A stretch of DNA of 64,000 bases, from contig NZ_BMMM01000018.1 in the NCBI RefSeq assembly GCF_014645835.1, forward strand, positions 186,137-250,136. The letters run 5' to 3'. This DNA is from Streptomyces albiflavescens (GTDB lineage: Bacteria > Actinomycetota > Actinomycetes > Streptomycetales > Streptomycetaceae). Under the pieces are notes generated by a model, which saw nothing but the letters and a program-made list of their open reading frames with translations, did no database searches and was not told the origin of the DNA. Both the position numbers and the translations under genes were made by a program. Shown here piece by piece: positions 26,398 to 34,951 of this stretch. Each line of letters starts with the position of its first letter. The first letter of the stretch is position 1.

Positions 26398-27767
26398 GCC
26401 CGTACCTCGCCGCTGAAGACCTCTCCATGTTCGGCCGCGACCCCTGGTGGCTGGTCGTCGTCAAGGCGGTCTTCTGCTTCGCCTTCCTGATGGTGACCGT
26501 GCTGTTCTCCATCGTGTGGGAGCGCAAGGTCGTCGCCTGGATGCAGCTGCGCATCGGCCCGAACCGGCACGGCCCCTGGGGCATGCTCCAGTCGCTCGCC
26601 GACGGCGTCAAACTGATGCTCAAGGAAGACGTCATCGTCAAACGCGCGGACAAGGTGGTCTACGTCCTCGCACCGATCGTCGCGGCCATCCCGGCCTTCA
26701 TGGCGATCGCGGTGATCCCCTTCGGACCGGCCGACAACGAGATCTCGATCTTCGGCCACCGCACCACGATGCAGCTCACCGACCTGCCGATCGCGCTGCT
26801 CTACATCCTCGCGGTCGCCTCGGTGGGCATCTACGGGATCGTGCTCGCGGGCTGGAGTTCCGGATCCACCTACCCGCTGCTGGGCGGTCTGCGGTCCTGC
26901 GCGCAGATGATCTCGTACGAGATCGCCATGGGCGCCGCCTTCGCCTCGGTGTTCCTCTACTCCGGGTCGATGTCGACCTCGACGATCGTCGAGCAGCAGA
27001 ACGACCGCTGGTACATCATCCTGCTGCCGGTCTCGTTCCTGATCTACATCATCACGATGGTGGGCGAGACCAACCGCGCCCCCTTCGACATGCCGGAGTC
27101 CGAGGGCGACCTGGTCGGCGGCTTCAACACCGAGTACTCGTCCATCAAGTTCGCGCTGTTCATGCTCGCCGAGTACGTGAACATGGTGACGGTCTCGGCC
27201 GTGTCGACCACGCTCTTCCTGGGCGGCTGGCGGGCCCCCTGGCCCATCAGCACCTTCTGGGAGGGCGCCAACCACGGCTGGTGGCCGATGCTCTGGTTCG
27301 TGGTGAAGGTGCAGCTGCTGCTGTTCTTCTTCATCTGGCTGCGCGGCACCCTCCCGCGCGTCCGCTACGACCAGTTGATGAAGCTCGGCTGGAAGGTCCT
27401 CATCCCGGTCTCCGTGGTCTGGCTGATGCTCGTCGCGACCGTACGGACGCTGAGGAACGAGAACTACGACTTCGCGGACATCGCCCTGTACGTCGGCGGA
27501 GGCGTCCTCGTCCTGTTGCTGCTCTCGTTCGTCGTGGACATCTTCCGTGACAAGCAGGGAGCCCAGGAGGCGCCCGCCGAACCCGCCGCCTTCGACCCGA
27601 TGGCGGGCGGATTCCCCGTACCGCCGCTGCCGGGACAGGAGCTTCCGCCGGTGCCGCGGCGCCGCCCGCGCCGCGAGCGGGAGTTGATTGTCAGTGGTGG
27701 GTCCGATACTGCGAGTGACGGATCGATTGACGGATCTCGTGACGGAAAGGAGGGGTCCGATGGCTGA
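26394..27767 (+). CDS. nuoH: NADH-quinone oxidoreductase subunit H
   Basis: This 457-residue membrane subunit forms the quinone tunnel entrance. It has eight or so helices, with the conserved WERKVVAWMQLRIGPNRHGP near the N-terminus and the loop GETNRAPFDMPESEGDLVGG. The C-terminal 80 or so residues after VVDIFRDKQ form a Pro/Glu/Arg-rich tail not present in E. coli NuoH. The tail overlaps the nuoI start by 8 bp. Confidence 0.97.
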   Translation: MSPYLAAEDLSMFGRDPWWLVVVKAVFCFAFLMVTVLFSIVWERKVVAWMQLRIGPNRHGPWGMLQSLADGVKLMLKEDVIVKRADKVVYVLAPIVAAIPAFMAIAVIPFGPADNEISIFGHRTTMQLTDLPIALLYILAVASVGIYGIVLAGWSSGSTYPLLGGLRSCAQMISYEIAMGAAFASVFLYSGSMSTSTIVEQQNDRWYIILLPVSFLIYIITMVGETNRAPFDMPESEGDLVGGFNTEYSSIKFALFMLAEYVNMVTVSAVSTTLFLGGWRAPWPISTFWEGANHGWWPMLWFVVKVQLLLFFFIWLRGTLPRVRYDQLMKLGWKVLIPVSVVWLMLVATVRTLRNENYDFADIALYVGGGVLVLLLLSFVVDIFRDKQGAQEAPAEPAAFDPMAGGFPVPPLPGQELPPVPRRRPRRERELIVSGGSDTASDGSIDGSRDGKEGSDG

Positions 27768-28389
27768 GGAGCCGAAGGAGACCAAGCCCGGTTTCCAGAA
27801 CCCCGTCGCCGGCTTCGGCGTGACCTTCAAGGCCATGTTCAAGAAGCGGCTGACCGAGCAGTACCCGGAGCAACAGAAGACCACCGCCCCGCGGTTCCAC
27901 GGCCGGCACCAGCTCAATCGCCATCCGGACGGCCTGGAGAAGTGCGTCGGCTGCGAACTGTGCGCCTGGGCCTGCCCCGCGGACGCCATCTATGTGGAGG
28001 GCGCGGACAACACCGACGAGGAGCGCTACTCGCCGGGCGAGCGGTACGGCCGCGTCTACCAGATCAACTACGCCCGCTGCATTCTGTGCGGCCTGTGCAT
28101 CGAGGCGTGCCCCACGCGCGCGCTCACGATGACGAACGAGTTCGAGCTCGCCGACAGCAGCCGCGCCAACCTCATCTACACCAAGGAGCAGCTGCTCGCC
28201 GGTCTCGACGAGGGCATGGTCGACACGCCGCACGCGATCTTCCCCGGCATGGACGAGCAGGACTACTACCGGGGCCTGGTGACGGAGGCGGCGCCCGGCA
28301 CCGAGCGCCAAGTGGCCGTCTCCAAGGGCGAGCTTCATCCATTGGCAAGCCCTTCGGGCACGGCCGCTGGAGAGGAGGTGCAGGCATGA
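27760..28389 (+). CDS. nuoI: NADH-quinone oxidoreductase subunit I
   Basis: This 209-residue subunit holds two [4Fe-4S] clusters (N6a, N6b) through Cys62, 65, 68, 72 (CVGCELCAWACP) and Cys107, 110, 113, 117 (CILCGLCIEACP). The ATG at 27760 is set by a strong ribosome site, GGAAAGGAGG, 7 nt upstream. An in-frame start at 27688 would add 24 residues antisense-like to the nuoH tail and is not preferred. Confidence 0.97.
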   Translation: MAEEPKETKPGFQNPVAGFGVTFKAMFKKRLTEQYPEQQKTTAPRFHGRHQLNRHPDGLEKCVGCELCAWACPADAIYVEGADNTDEERYSPGERYGRVYQINYARCILCGLCIEACPTRALTMTNEFELADSSRANLIYTKEQLLAGLDEGMVDTPHAIFPGMDEQDYYRGLVTEAAPGTERQVAVSKGELHPLASPSGTAAGEEVQA

Positions 28390-29204
28390 GCGCGCAGCTC
28401 GCCGCCTACTCCACCTCCACCGGAGAGGCCTTCCAGTTCTGGGTCCTCGGCACCGTCGCCGTGGTCGGCGCCCTGTGCACCGTCTTCATGAAGAAGGCCG
28501 TGCACAGCGCGCTCTGTCTCGCCGGAACCATGATCGTCCTGGCGGTGTTCTACCTCGCCAACGGCGCGTACTTCCTGGGCATCGTGCAGATCGTCGTCTA
28601 CACCGGCGCGATCATGATGCTGTTCCTCTTCGTGGTCATGCTCGTCGGCGTCACCGCGGCGGACTCACTGAAGGAGACCATCAAGGGCCAGCGCTGGCTG
28701 GCCCTGGTGTGCGGGCTCGGCTTCGGCATCCTGCTGATCGCGGGCATCGGCAACGCGTCCATCAAGGACTTCAACGGCCTGGCCAAGGCGAATGCGAACG
28801 GCAATGTGGAGGGGCTCGCCGCCCTCATCTTCACGAAGTACGTGTTCGCCTTCGAAATCACCGGCGCCCTGCTCATCACGGCCGCCGTCGGTGCCATGGT
28901 CCTCACGCACCGCGAGCGCACCGAGCGCGCCAAGACCCAGCGCGAGCTGTCCGAGCAGCGTGTACGGGAGGGCAAGCACGTACCGCCGCTGCCGGCCCCC
29001 GGTGTCTACGCCCGGCACAACGCGGTGGACATCGCGGGCCTGCTGCCCGACGGCACCCCGTCCGAGCTGACCGTCAGCAAGACGCTGCGTGAGCGCGGGC
29101 AGATCCGTGACGTGTCGACCGAGGCGCTGAGCGACCTGAAGGCCCTGGAGCAGCGCGCCGAGGAGCGCCTGGAGCGCACGAACTCGGGAGAGGGGTCGAA
29201 GTGA
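28386..29204 (+). CDS. nuoJ: NADH-quinone oxidoreductase subunit J
   Basis: This 272-residue membrane subunit has five helices, with [20 protein letters not shown] and the following MLFLFVVML matching helix 3 and its pi-bulge. After [10 protein letters not shown] comes a hydrophilic C-terminal extension of about 90 residues, rich in Arg/Glu, that E. coli NuoJ lacks. It starts in an ATGA overlap with nuoI. Confidence 0.96.
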
Positions 29205-29500
29205 ACCCGGTCAACTACCTCTATCTCGCCGCCCTGTTGTTCACGATCGGCGCCACGGGCGTGCTGATCAGGCGGAACGCGATCGTGGTGTTCATGTGCA
29301 TCGAGCTCATGCTCAACGCCTGCAACCTCGCGTTCGTCGCCTTCTCCCGTATGCACGGCAATCTCGACGGCCAGATCATCGCCTTCTTCACGATGGTCGT
29401 CGCCGCCGCGGAGGTCGTGGTCGGGCTCGCGATCATCGTGTCGCTGTTCCGTTCCCGCCACTCGGCCTCGGTCGACGACGCCAGCCTGATGAAGCTGTAA
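29201..29500 (+). CDS. nuoK: NADH-quinone oxidoreductase subunit K
   Basis: This 99-residue three-helix antiporter-like subunit has the two conserved helix Glu residues, in [13 protein letters not shown] and [13 protein letters not shown]. It starts at the GTG at 29201, overlapping the nuoJ stop. It precedes nuoL by 14 bp. Confidence 0.97.
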
Positions 29501-29514
29501 GGGGTCGCTGAATC

Positions 29515-31410
29515 GTGGAGAACCTGATTGCGCTGCTGATCGCGGCGCCTCTGCTCGGAGCGGTCGTACTGCTGTGCGGCGGACGGCGGCTGGACGCCGT
29601 CGGCCACTGGATCGGTACGGCTCTCGCGGCCACTTCCTTCGTGATCGGCATCGTGCTCTTCGCCGACATGCTGGGGAAGAACGCGGAGCACCGGGCCATC
29701 AGCCAGTACCTGTTCAGCTGGATCCCGGTCGGCAGCTTCCAGGCCGACGTCTCCTTCCAGCTCGACCAGCTGTCCATGACGTTCGTGCTGCTGATCACGG
29801 GCGTCGGCTCGCTGATCCACCTGTACTCGGTCGGGTACATGGAGCACGACGAGCGCCGCCGCCGCTTCTTCGGCTATCTGAACCTGTTCCTCGCGGCGAT
29901 GCTGCTGCTCGTCCTCGCCGACAACTACCTTCTGCTGTACGTCGGCTGGGAGGGCGTCGGTCTCGCCTCGTACCTGCTGATCGGCTTCTGGCAGCACAAG
30001 CCCAGCGCCGCCACCGCCGCGAAGAAGGCCTTCCTGGTCAACCGCGTCGGCGACATGGGCCTGTCGATCGCCATCATGGTGATGTTCACGACCTTCGGGA
30101 CCTTCGCCTTCGGGCCGGTGTTCGACAGCGTGGGCAAGACGGGCGAGGGCAAGCTCACCGCCATCGGCCTGCTGCTGCTGCTCGCAGCCTGTGGCAAGTC
30201 CGCCCAGGTGCCGCTGCAGTCCTGGCTCGGGGACGCGATGGAGGGCCCGACTCCCGTCTCGGCCCTCATCCACGCCGCGACCATGGTGACCGCGGGTGTG
30301 TACCTGATCGTCCGCTCGGGCGCGATCTTCAACGCGGCGCCCGACGCACAGCTCGTCGTCACCGTGGTCGGCGCCGTCACGCTCCTGTTCGGTGCGATCG
30401 TCGGTTGCGCGAAGGACGACATCAAGAAGGCGCTGGCCGGCTCGACGATGTCGCAGATCGGCTACATGGTGCTGGCGGCGGGCCTCGGCCCCATCGGCTA
30501 TGTCTTCGCGATCATGCACCTGGTGACGCACGGCTTCTTCAAGGCCGGGCTCTTCCTCGGCGCCGGCTCGGTCATGCACGGCATGAACGACGAGGTCGAC
30601 ATGCGGAAGTACGGCGGCCTTCGGACGTACATGCCCGTCACCTTCGTCACCTTCGGCCTCGGCTATCTCGCCATCATCGGCTTCCCCGGCCTGTCCGGCT
30701 TCTTCTCCAAGGACAAGATCATCGAGGCGGCCTTCGCCAAGGGCGGCACCGAGGGCTGGATCCTCGGCGGCGCGGCTCTGCTGGGTGCCGCGATCACCGC
30801 GTTCTACATGACGCGCGTGATGATCATGACCTTCTTCGGGGAGAAGCGCTGGCAGCCCGATACCGAAGGCCATGAGCCGCACCCGCACGAGTCGCCCAGG
30901 TCCATGACGATCCCGATGATCGTGCTGGCCTTCGGATCGGTCTTCGCGGGCGGTCTCTTCAGCATCGGCGACAGTTTCGTGCACTGGCTGGAGCCGGTCA
31001 CCGGGCACTCGGAGGGCAATTCGCCCGTCAGCGCTCTCACGGTCACCCTGGCCACCATGGTGCTGCTCGTCGTCGGCGCCGGAATCGCGTACGCCCAGTA
31101 CGGGCGCCGTCCCGTCCCGGTCGTCGCCCCACGCGGTTCCCTGCTCACCCGGGCCGCCCGGCGCGACCTGCTCCAGGACGACTTCAACCACGTCGTGCTG
31201 GTGCGCGGCGGTGAGCACCTCACACGCTCCCTGGTGTACGTCGACCACACCTTGGTCGACGGGGTCGTCAACGGCACGGCGGCCTCGATGGGTGGCCTCT
31301 CCGGGCGGCTCCGCAAACTGCAGAACGGCTATGCGCGCAGTTACGCGGTCTCGATGTTCGGCGGTGCGGCGATCCTCATCGCCGCGACCCTGCTGATGAG
31401 GGCGGTCTGA
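29515..31410 (+). CDS. nuoL: NADH-quinone oxidoreductase subunit L
   Basis: This 631-residue Mrp-type antiporter subunit is at the far end of the membrane arm. GWEGVGLASYLLIGFW has the conserved Glu. The pumping helices follow, with LLAACGKSAQVPLQSWLGDA (Lys), and SALIHAATMVTAGVYL. The C-terminal lateral helix follows a His-rich loop (GHEPHPHESP). The start is the GTG at 29515. Confidence 0.97.
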   Translation: MENLIALLIAAPLLGAVVLLCGGRRLDAVGHWIGTALAATSFVIGIVLFADMLGKNAEHRAISQYLFSWIPVGSFQADVSFQLDQLSMTFVLLITGVGSLIHLYSVGYMEHDERRRRFFGYLNLFLAAMLLLVLADNYLLLYVGWEGVGLASYLLIGFWQHKPSAATAAKKAFLVNRVGDMGLSIAIMVMFTTFGTFAFGPVFDSVGKTGEGKLTAIGLLLLLAACGKSAQVPLQSWLGDAMEGPTPVSALIHAATMVTAGVYLIVRSGAIFNAAPDAQLVVTVVGAVTLLFGAIVGCAKDDIKKALAGSTMSQIGYMVLAAGLGPIGYVFAIMHLVTHGFFKAGLFLGAGSVMHGMNDEVDMRKYGGLRTYMPVTFVTFGLGYLAIIGFPGLSGFFSKDKIIEAAFAKGGTEGWILGGAALLGAAITAFYMTRVMIMTFFGEKRWQPDTEGHEPHPHESPRSMTIPMIVLAFGSVFAGGLFSIGDSFVHWLEPVTGHSEGNSPVSALTVTLATMVLLVVGAGIAYAQYGRRPVPVVAPRGSLLTRAARRDLLQDDFNHVVLVRGGEHLTRSLVYVDHTLVDGVVNGTAASMGGLSGRLRKLQNGYARSYAVSMFGGAAILIAATLLMRAV

Positions 31411-31415
31411 TACCG

Positions 31416-32987
31416 ATGTCCTTTCCACTGCTGACAGCGACGGCGGCGCTCCCGGCCCTCGGGGCGATCGCCACGGCCGCCGTGCCGGCCGCGCAGCGCG
31501 TCGCCGCCAAGTGGCTGGCGCTGCTCGTCTCGCTCGGCACCCTGGTGCTCGCCGCCGTCACCCTGGTGCGTTTCGATCCCGACGGCGACCGCTACCAGCT
31601 GACCGAATCCCACGCCTGGATCAAGGAATTCGGGGTGCGGTACGAGCTGGGGGTGGACGGCATCGCGGTGGCGCTCATCGCGCTCACGGCGCTGCTGATC
31701 CCGTTCGTGATCCTCGCGGGCTGGCACGACGCCGATCCGCACGAGACCGGAAGCAGGCGCTGGCGGCCGACCCAGGGCTTCTTCGCCCTGATCCTGGCCG
31801 TCGAGGCGATGGTGATCATCTCCTTCGAGGCCACCGACGTCTTCCTCTTCTACATCTTCTTCGAAGCCATGCTCATCCCGATGTACTTCCTCATCGGCGG
31901 CTTCGGGGACAAGGCCCACGAGCACGGCGACGAGGTGGCGGCGACACAACGCACGTACGCCGCCGTGAAGTTCCTCCTCTACAACCTGGTCGGCGGCCTG
32001 ATCATGCTGGCCGCCGTGATCGGTCTCTACGTAGTGGCCGGAAACTTCTCGCTCCAGGAGATCGTCGAGGCCCGCGCCAACGGTTCGCTGCACATGGCGA
32101 CCAACACGGAGCGGTGGCTCTTCCTCGGCTTCTTCTTCGCGTTCGCGGTGAAGGCGCCGCTGTGGCCGCTGCACACCTGGCTGCCCAACGCCATGGGTGA
32201 GGCCACCGCCCCGGTGGCCGTACTGATCACGGCAGTCGTCGACAAGGTCGGCACCTTCGCGATGCTCCGCTTCTGCCTCCAGCTGTTCCCGGAGGCGTCG
32301 AAGTGGGCGACGCCCGTCATCCTGGTACTGGCACTGATCAGCATCATCTACGGGGCGCTGCTCGCGGTCGGCCAGCGGGACATCAAGCGGCTGGTCGCGT
32401 ATGCGTCGATCTCCCACTTCGGCTTCATCATCCTGGGCATCTTCGCGATGACCAGCCAGGGCCAGTCGGGCGCGACGCTCTACATGGTCAACCACGGGAT
32501 CTCGACCGCAGCCCTGATGCTGGTGGCGGGCTTCCTGATCTCGCGGCGCGGTTCGCGTCTGATCGCCGACTACGGAGGGGTGCAGAAAGTCGCCCCGGTG
32601 CTCGCGGGCACCTTCCTGATCGGTGGACTCGCGACCCTCTCGCTCCCTGGGCTCGCGCCCTTCGTGAGTGAATTCCTGGTCCTGGTCGGCACGTTCACGC
32701 GTTACCCGGCCGTCGGCATCATCGCCACCCTCGGCATCGTCCTCGCCGCGCTCTACACGCTCGTCCTCTACCAGCGGACGATGACGGGCCCGGTGAAGGC
32801 CGAGGTCGCCGAGATGCCCGACCTCAGGGTGCGCGAGCTCCTGGTGGTCGCCCCGCTGATCGCTCTGCTGATCTTCCTGGGCGTCTACCCGAAGCCGGTC
32901 ACCGACATCGTCAACCCGGCGGTCCAGCAAACCATGTCAGACGTACACCAGAAGGACCCCAAGCCCGAGGTGGAGGCGGCCAAGTGA
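31416..32987 (+). CDS. nuoM: NADH-quinone oxidoreductase subunit M
   Basis: This 523-residue antiporter-like subunit has FFEAMLIPMYFLIGGFGD with the conserved Glu, the Lys helix FAFAVKAPLWPLHTWLPNA and RLVAYASISHFGF. It begins 5 bp after the nuoL stop and ends in a GTGA-type overlap with nuoN. It forms one of the proton channels of the membrane arm. Confidence 0.97.
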   Translation: MSFPLLTATAALPALGAIATAAVPAAQRVAAKWLALLVSLGTLVLAAVTLVRFDPDGDRYQLTESHAWIKEFGVRYELGVDGIAVALIALTALLIPFVILAGWHDADPHETGSRRWRPTQGFFALILAVEAMVIISFEATDVFLFYIFFEAMLIPMYFLIGGFGDKAHEHGDEVAATQRTYAAVKFLLYNLVGGLIMLAAVIGLYVVAGNFSLQEIVEARANGSLHMATNTERWLFLGFFFAFAVKAPLWPLHTWLPNAMGEATAPVAVLITAVVDKVGTFAMLRFCLQLFPEASKWATPVILVLALISIIYGALLAVGQRDIKRLVAYASISHFGFIILGIFAMTSQGQSGATLYMVNHGISTAALMLVAGFLISRRGSRLIADYGGVQKVAPVLAGTFLIGGLATLSLPGLAPFVSEFLVLVGTFTRYPAVGIIATLGIVLAALYTLVLYQRTMTGPVKAEVAEMPDLRVRELLVVAPLIALLIFLGVYPKPVTDIVNPAVQQTMSDVHQKDPKPEVEAAK

Positions 32988-34633
32988 GCGCAACAGCCGT
33001 CCACAGCCTGTGGACAACCGCGGCCGATCCGATCTCCAAGATCGACGCGCCGAAGATCGAATACGGGCAATTGTCGCCCACCTTGATCGTCATCGGCGCG
33101 GCGATCGTCGGGGTGCTGATCGAGGCGCTCGTGCCGCGCAAGTCGCGCTACTACGCCCAGGTGTTCGTCTCCGTCGTCGCGCTCGCCGCCGCGTTCGCCG
33201 CGGTCGTCGCGCTCGCGGCCGGCGGATACGGCACCACGAAGGCGCACATCGCGGCGATGGGCGCGATCGCGGTCGACGGGCCTTCCCTGTTCCTGCAGGG
33301 CACGATCCTGCTCGCGGGCATCCTCGGCGTATTCACCTTCGCCGAGCGCCGGCTCGATCCGGAGGTGCACGGCAACCGCGTCGACTCGTTCGCCGCGCAG
33401 GCCGCCTCCGTGCCCGGGAGTGACAGCGAGAAGGCCGCCGTGAAGGCCGGGTTCACCACCACCGAGGTCTTCCCGCTCCTGCTCTTCGCGATCGGCGGCA
33501 TGCTGGTCTTCCCGTCGGCCAACGACCTGCTGACGCTGTTCGTCGCGCTGGAAGTCTTCTCGCTGCCCTTGTACCTGCTGTGCGCCGTGGCCCGCCGCAA
33601 GCGGCTCATGTCGCAGGAGGCCGCGGTCAAGTACTTCCTGCTCGGCGCCTTCGCCTCCGCGATCACGCTCTTCGGCATCGCCCTGCTGTACGGCTACGCG
33701 GGCTCGGTGTCGTACGCGACGATCGCGCAGGTCGTCGACGGCACGATCACGAATGTCGACCCGGCGCTGGCCGGCACCATGGGCAACGACGCGCTGCTGC
33801 TGATCGGCGCCGCCATGGTCGTCATGGGTCTGCTCTTCAAGGTCGGCGCCGTGCCGTTCCACATGTGGACGCCGGACGTCTACCAGGGCGCGCCGACACC
33901 GGTCACCGGCTTCATGGCGGCGGCGACAAAGGTGGCCGCCTTCGGCGCGCTGCTGCGCCTGCTGTACGTCGTCCTGCCGGGCCTGCGCTGGGACTGGCGG
34001 CCGGTCATGTGGGCCGTCGCGATCGTCACCATGCTGGGCGGCGCGATCGTCGCGATCACCCAGACCGACATCAAGCGGCTGCTGGCGTACTCGTCGATCG
34101 CGCACGCGGGCTTCATCCTCGCGGGTGTCATCGCGACCTCGCCCGACGGCGTCTCGTCCGTGCTCTTCTACCTGGGTGCGTACTCGTTCGTCACGATCGG
34201 CGCCTTCGCCGTCGTGACGCTCGTCCGGGACGCGGGCGGCGAGGCCACGCACCTGTCCAAGTGGGCGGGGCTCGGACGCAGGTCCCCGCTGGTGGCGGCC
34301 GTGTTCGCGGTCTTCCTGCTTGCCTTCGCGGGCATCCCGCTGACCTCAGGTTTCGCCGGAAAGTTCGCCGTGTTCAAGGCGGCGGCGGAGGGCGGCGCGG
34401 GTGCGCTGGTCGTGGTCGGTGTGATCTCGTCGGCGATCGCGGCGTTCTTCTACATCCGCGTGATCGTGCTGATGTTCTTCAGTGAACCTCGGCCGGAGGG
34501 GCCGACGGTCGCCGTGCCGTCGCCGCTGACGATGACGGCGATCGCGGTGGGCGTGGCGGTCACACTCGTGCTGGGTGTGGCGCCCCAGTACTTCCTCGAC
34601 CTGGCAGGTCAGGCGGGGGTCTTCGTTCGCTGA
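32984..34633 (+). CDS. nuoN: NADH-quinone oxidoreductase subunit N
   Basis: This 549-residue antiporter-like subunit is the last gene of the operon. FVALEVFSLPLYLL carries the conserved Glu, VGAVPFHMWTPDVYQGAPTP the Lys-helix region, and LLAYSSIAHAGFIL the next Lys/His segment. A loop of about 30 residues (EVHGNRVDSFAAQAASVPG) sits between early helices. The GTG start overlaps the nuoM stop. A GC-rich hairpin at 34647-34683 follows. Confidence 0.97.
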   Translation: MSATAVHSLWTTAADPISKIDAPKIEYGQLSPTLIVIGAAIVGVLIEALVPRKSRYYAQVFVSVVALAAAFAAVVALAAGGYGTTKAHIAAMGAIAVDGPSLFLQGTILLAGILGVFTFAERRLDPEVHGNRVDSFAAQAASVPGSDSEKAAVKAGFTTTEVFPLLLFAIGGMLVFPSANDLLTLFVALEVFSLPLYLLCAVARRKRLMSQEAAVKYFLLGAFASAITLFGIALLYGYAGSVSYATIAQVVDGTITNVDPALAGTMGNDALLLIGAAMVVMGLLFKVGAVPFHMWTPDVYQGAPTPVTGFMAAATKVAAFGALLRLLYVVLPGLRWDWRPVMWAVAIVTMLGGAIVAITQTDIKRLLAYSSIAHAGFILAGVIATSPDGVSSVLFYLGAYSFVTIGAFAVVTLVRDAGGEATHLSKWAGLGRRSPLVAAVFAVFLLAFAGIPLTSGFAGKFAVFKAAAEGGAGALVVVGVISSAIAAFFYIRVIVLMFFSEPRPEGPTVAVPSPLTMTAIAVGVAVTLVLGVAPQYFLDLAGQAGVFVR

Positions 34634-34951
34634 ACCGCGCGGGTACCGGGCCTCGCTCCCTTCTCGGGGGCGGGGCCCGCGGCATGTTCAGGGGGCTGCG
34701 TGGGCGGAGTGCGTCGAGGGGGGCCGCGTCGGCCGGGCACGTCACCGTGGGACTCCACCGGTCGAACAGGCCGGAAGGGGCCGACACGCTGAACGCCGAC
34801 GGGGGGCGCCGCCCGGGGGAGCGCGGTGGGCCGGATGCCGGTGCGCACCGAAGCCGTCCGGTCGCAGCCTGTGGATAACTCTGAGGCTGTCGGTGCGGGG
34901 CCCTATGGTGGCTGTCGTGGGCGAAGCACGACATACGGGGGACGACGGGCG
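34634..34951. other. intergenic region, nuoN to recQ
   Basis: This 318-bp stretch has no frame with convincing coding bias. It holds the post-nuo hairpin (34647-34683) and must contain the recQ promoter. An in-frame upstream extension of recQ to 34826 exists but is poor in codon usage. Confidence 0.5.
34647..34683 (+). terminator. terminator after nuo operon
   Basis: CGGGCCTCGCTCCC pairs with CGGGGGCGGGGCCCG around a short TTCT loop, giving about 14 pairs including G-U wobbles, starting 13 bp after the nuoN stop. There is no T run. Confidence 0.6.

Noticed and set aside
29221..31428. 735-codon minus-strand frame
   Set aside because: It is antisense to nuoL, which has complete family motifs; the composition is the same antisense type. 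The frame 31341-32930 over nuoM is rejected for the same reason.
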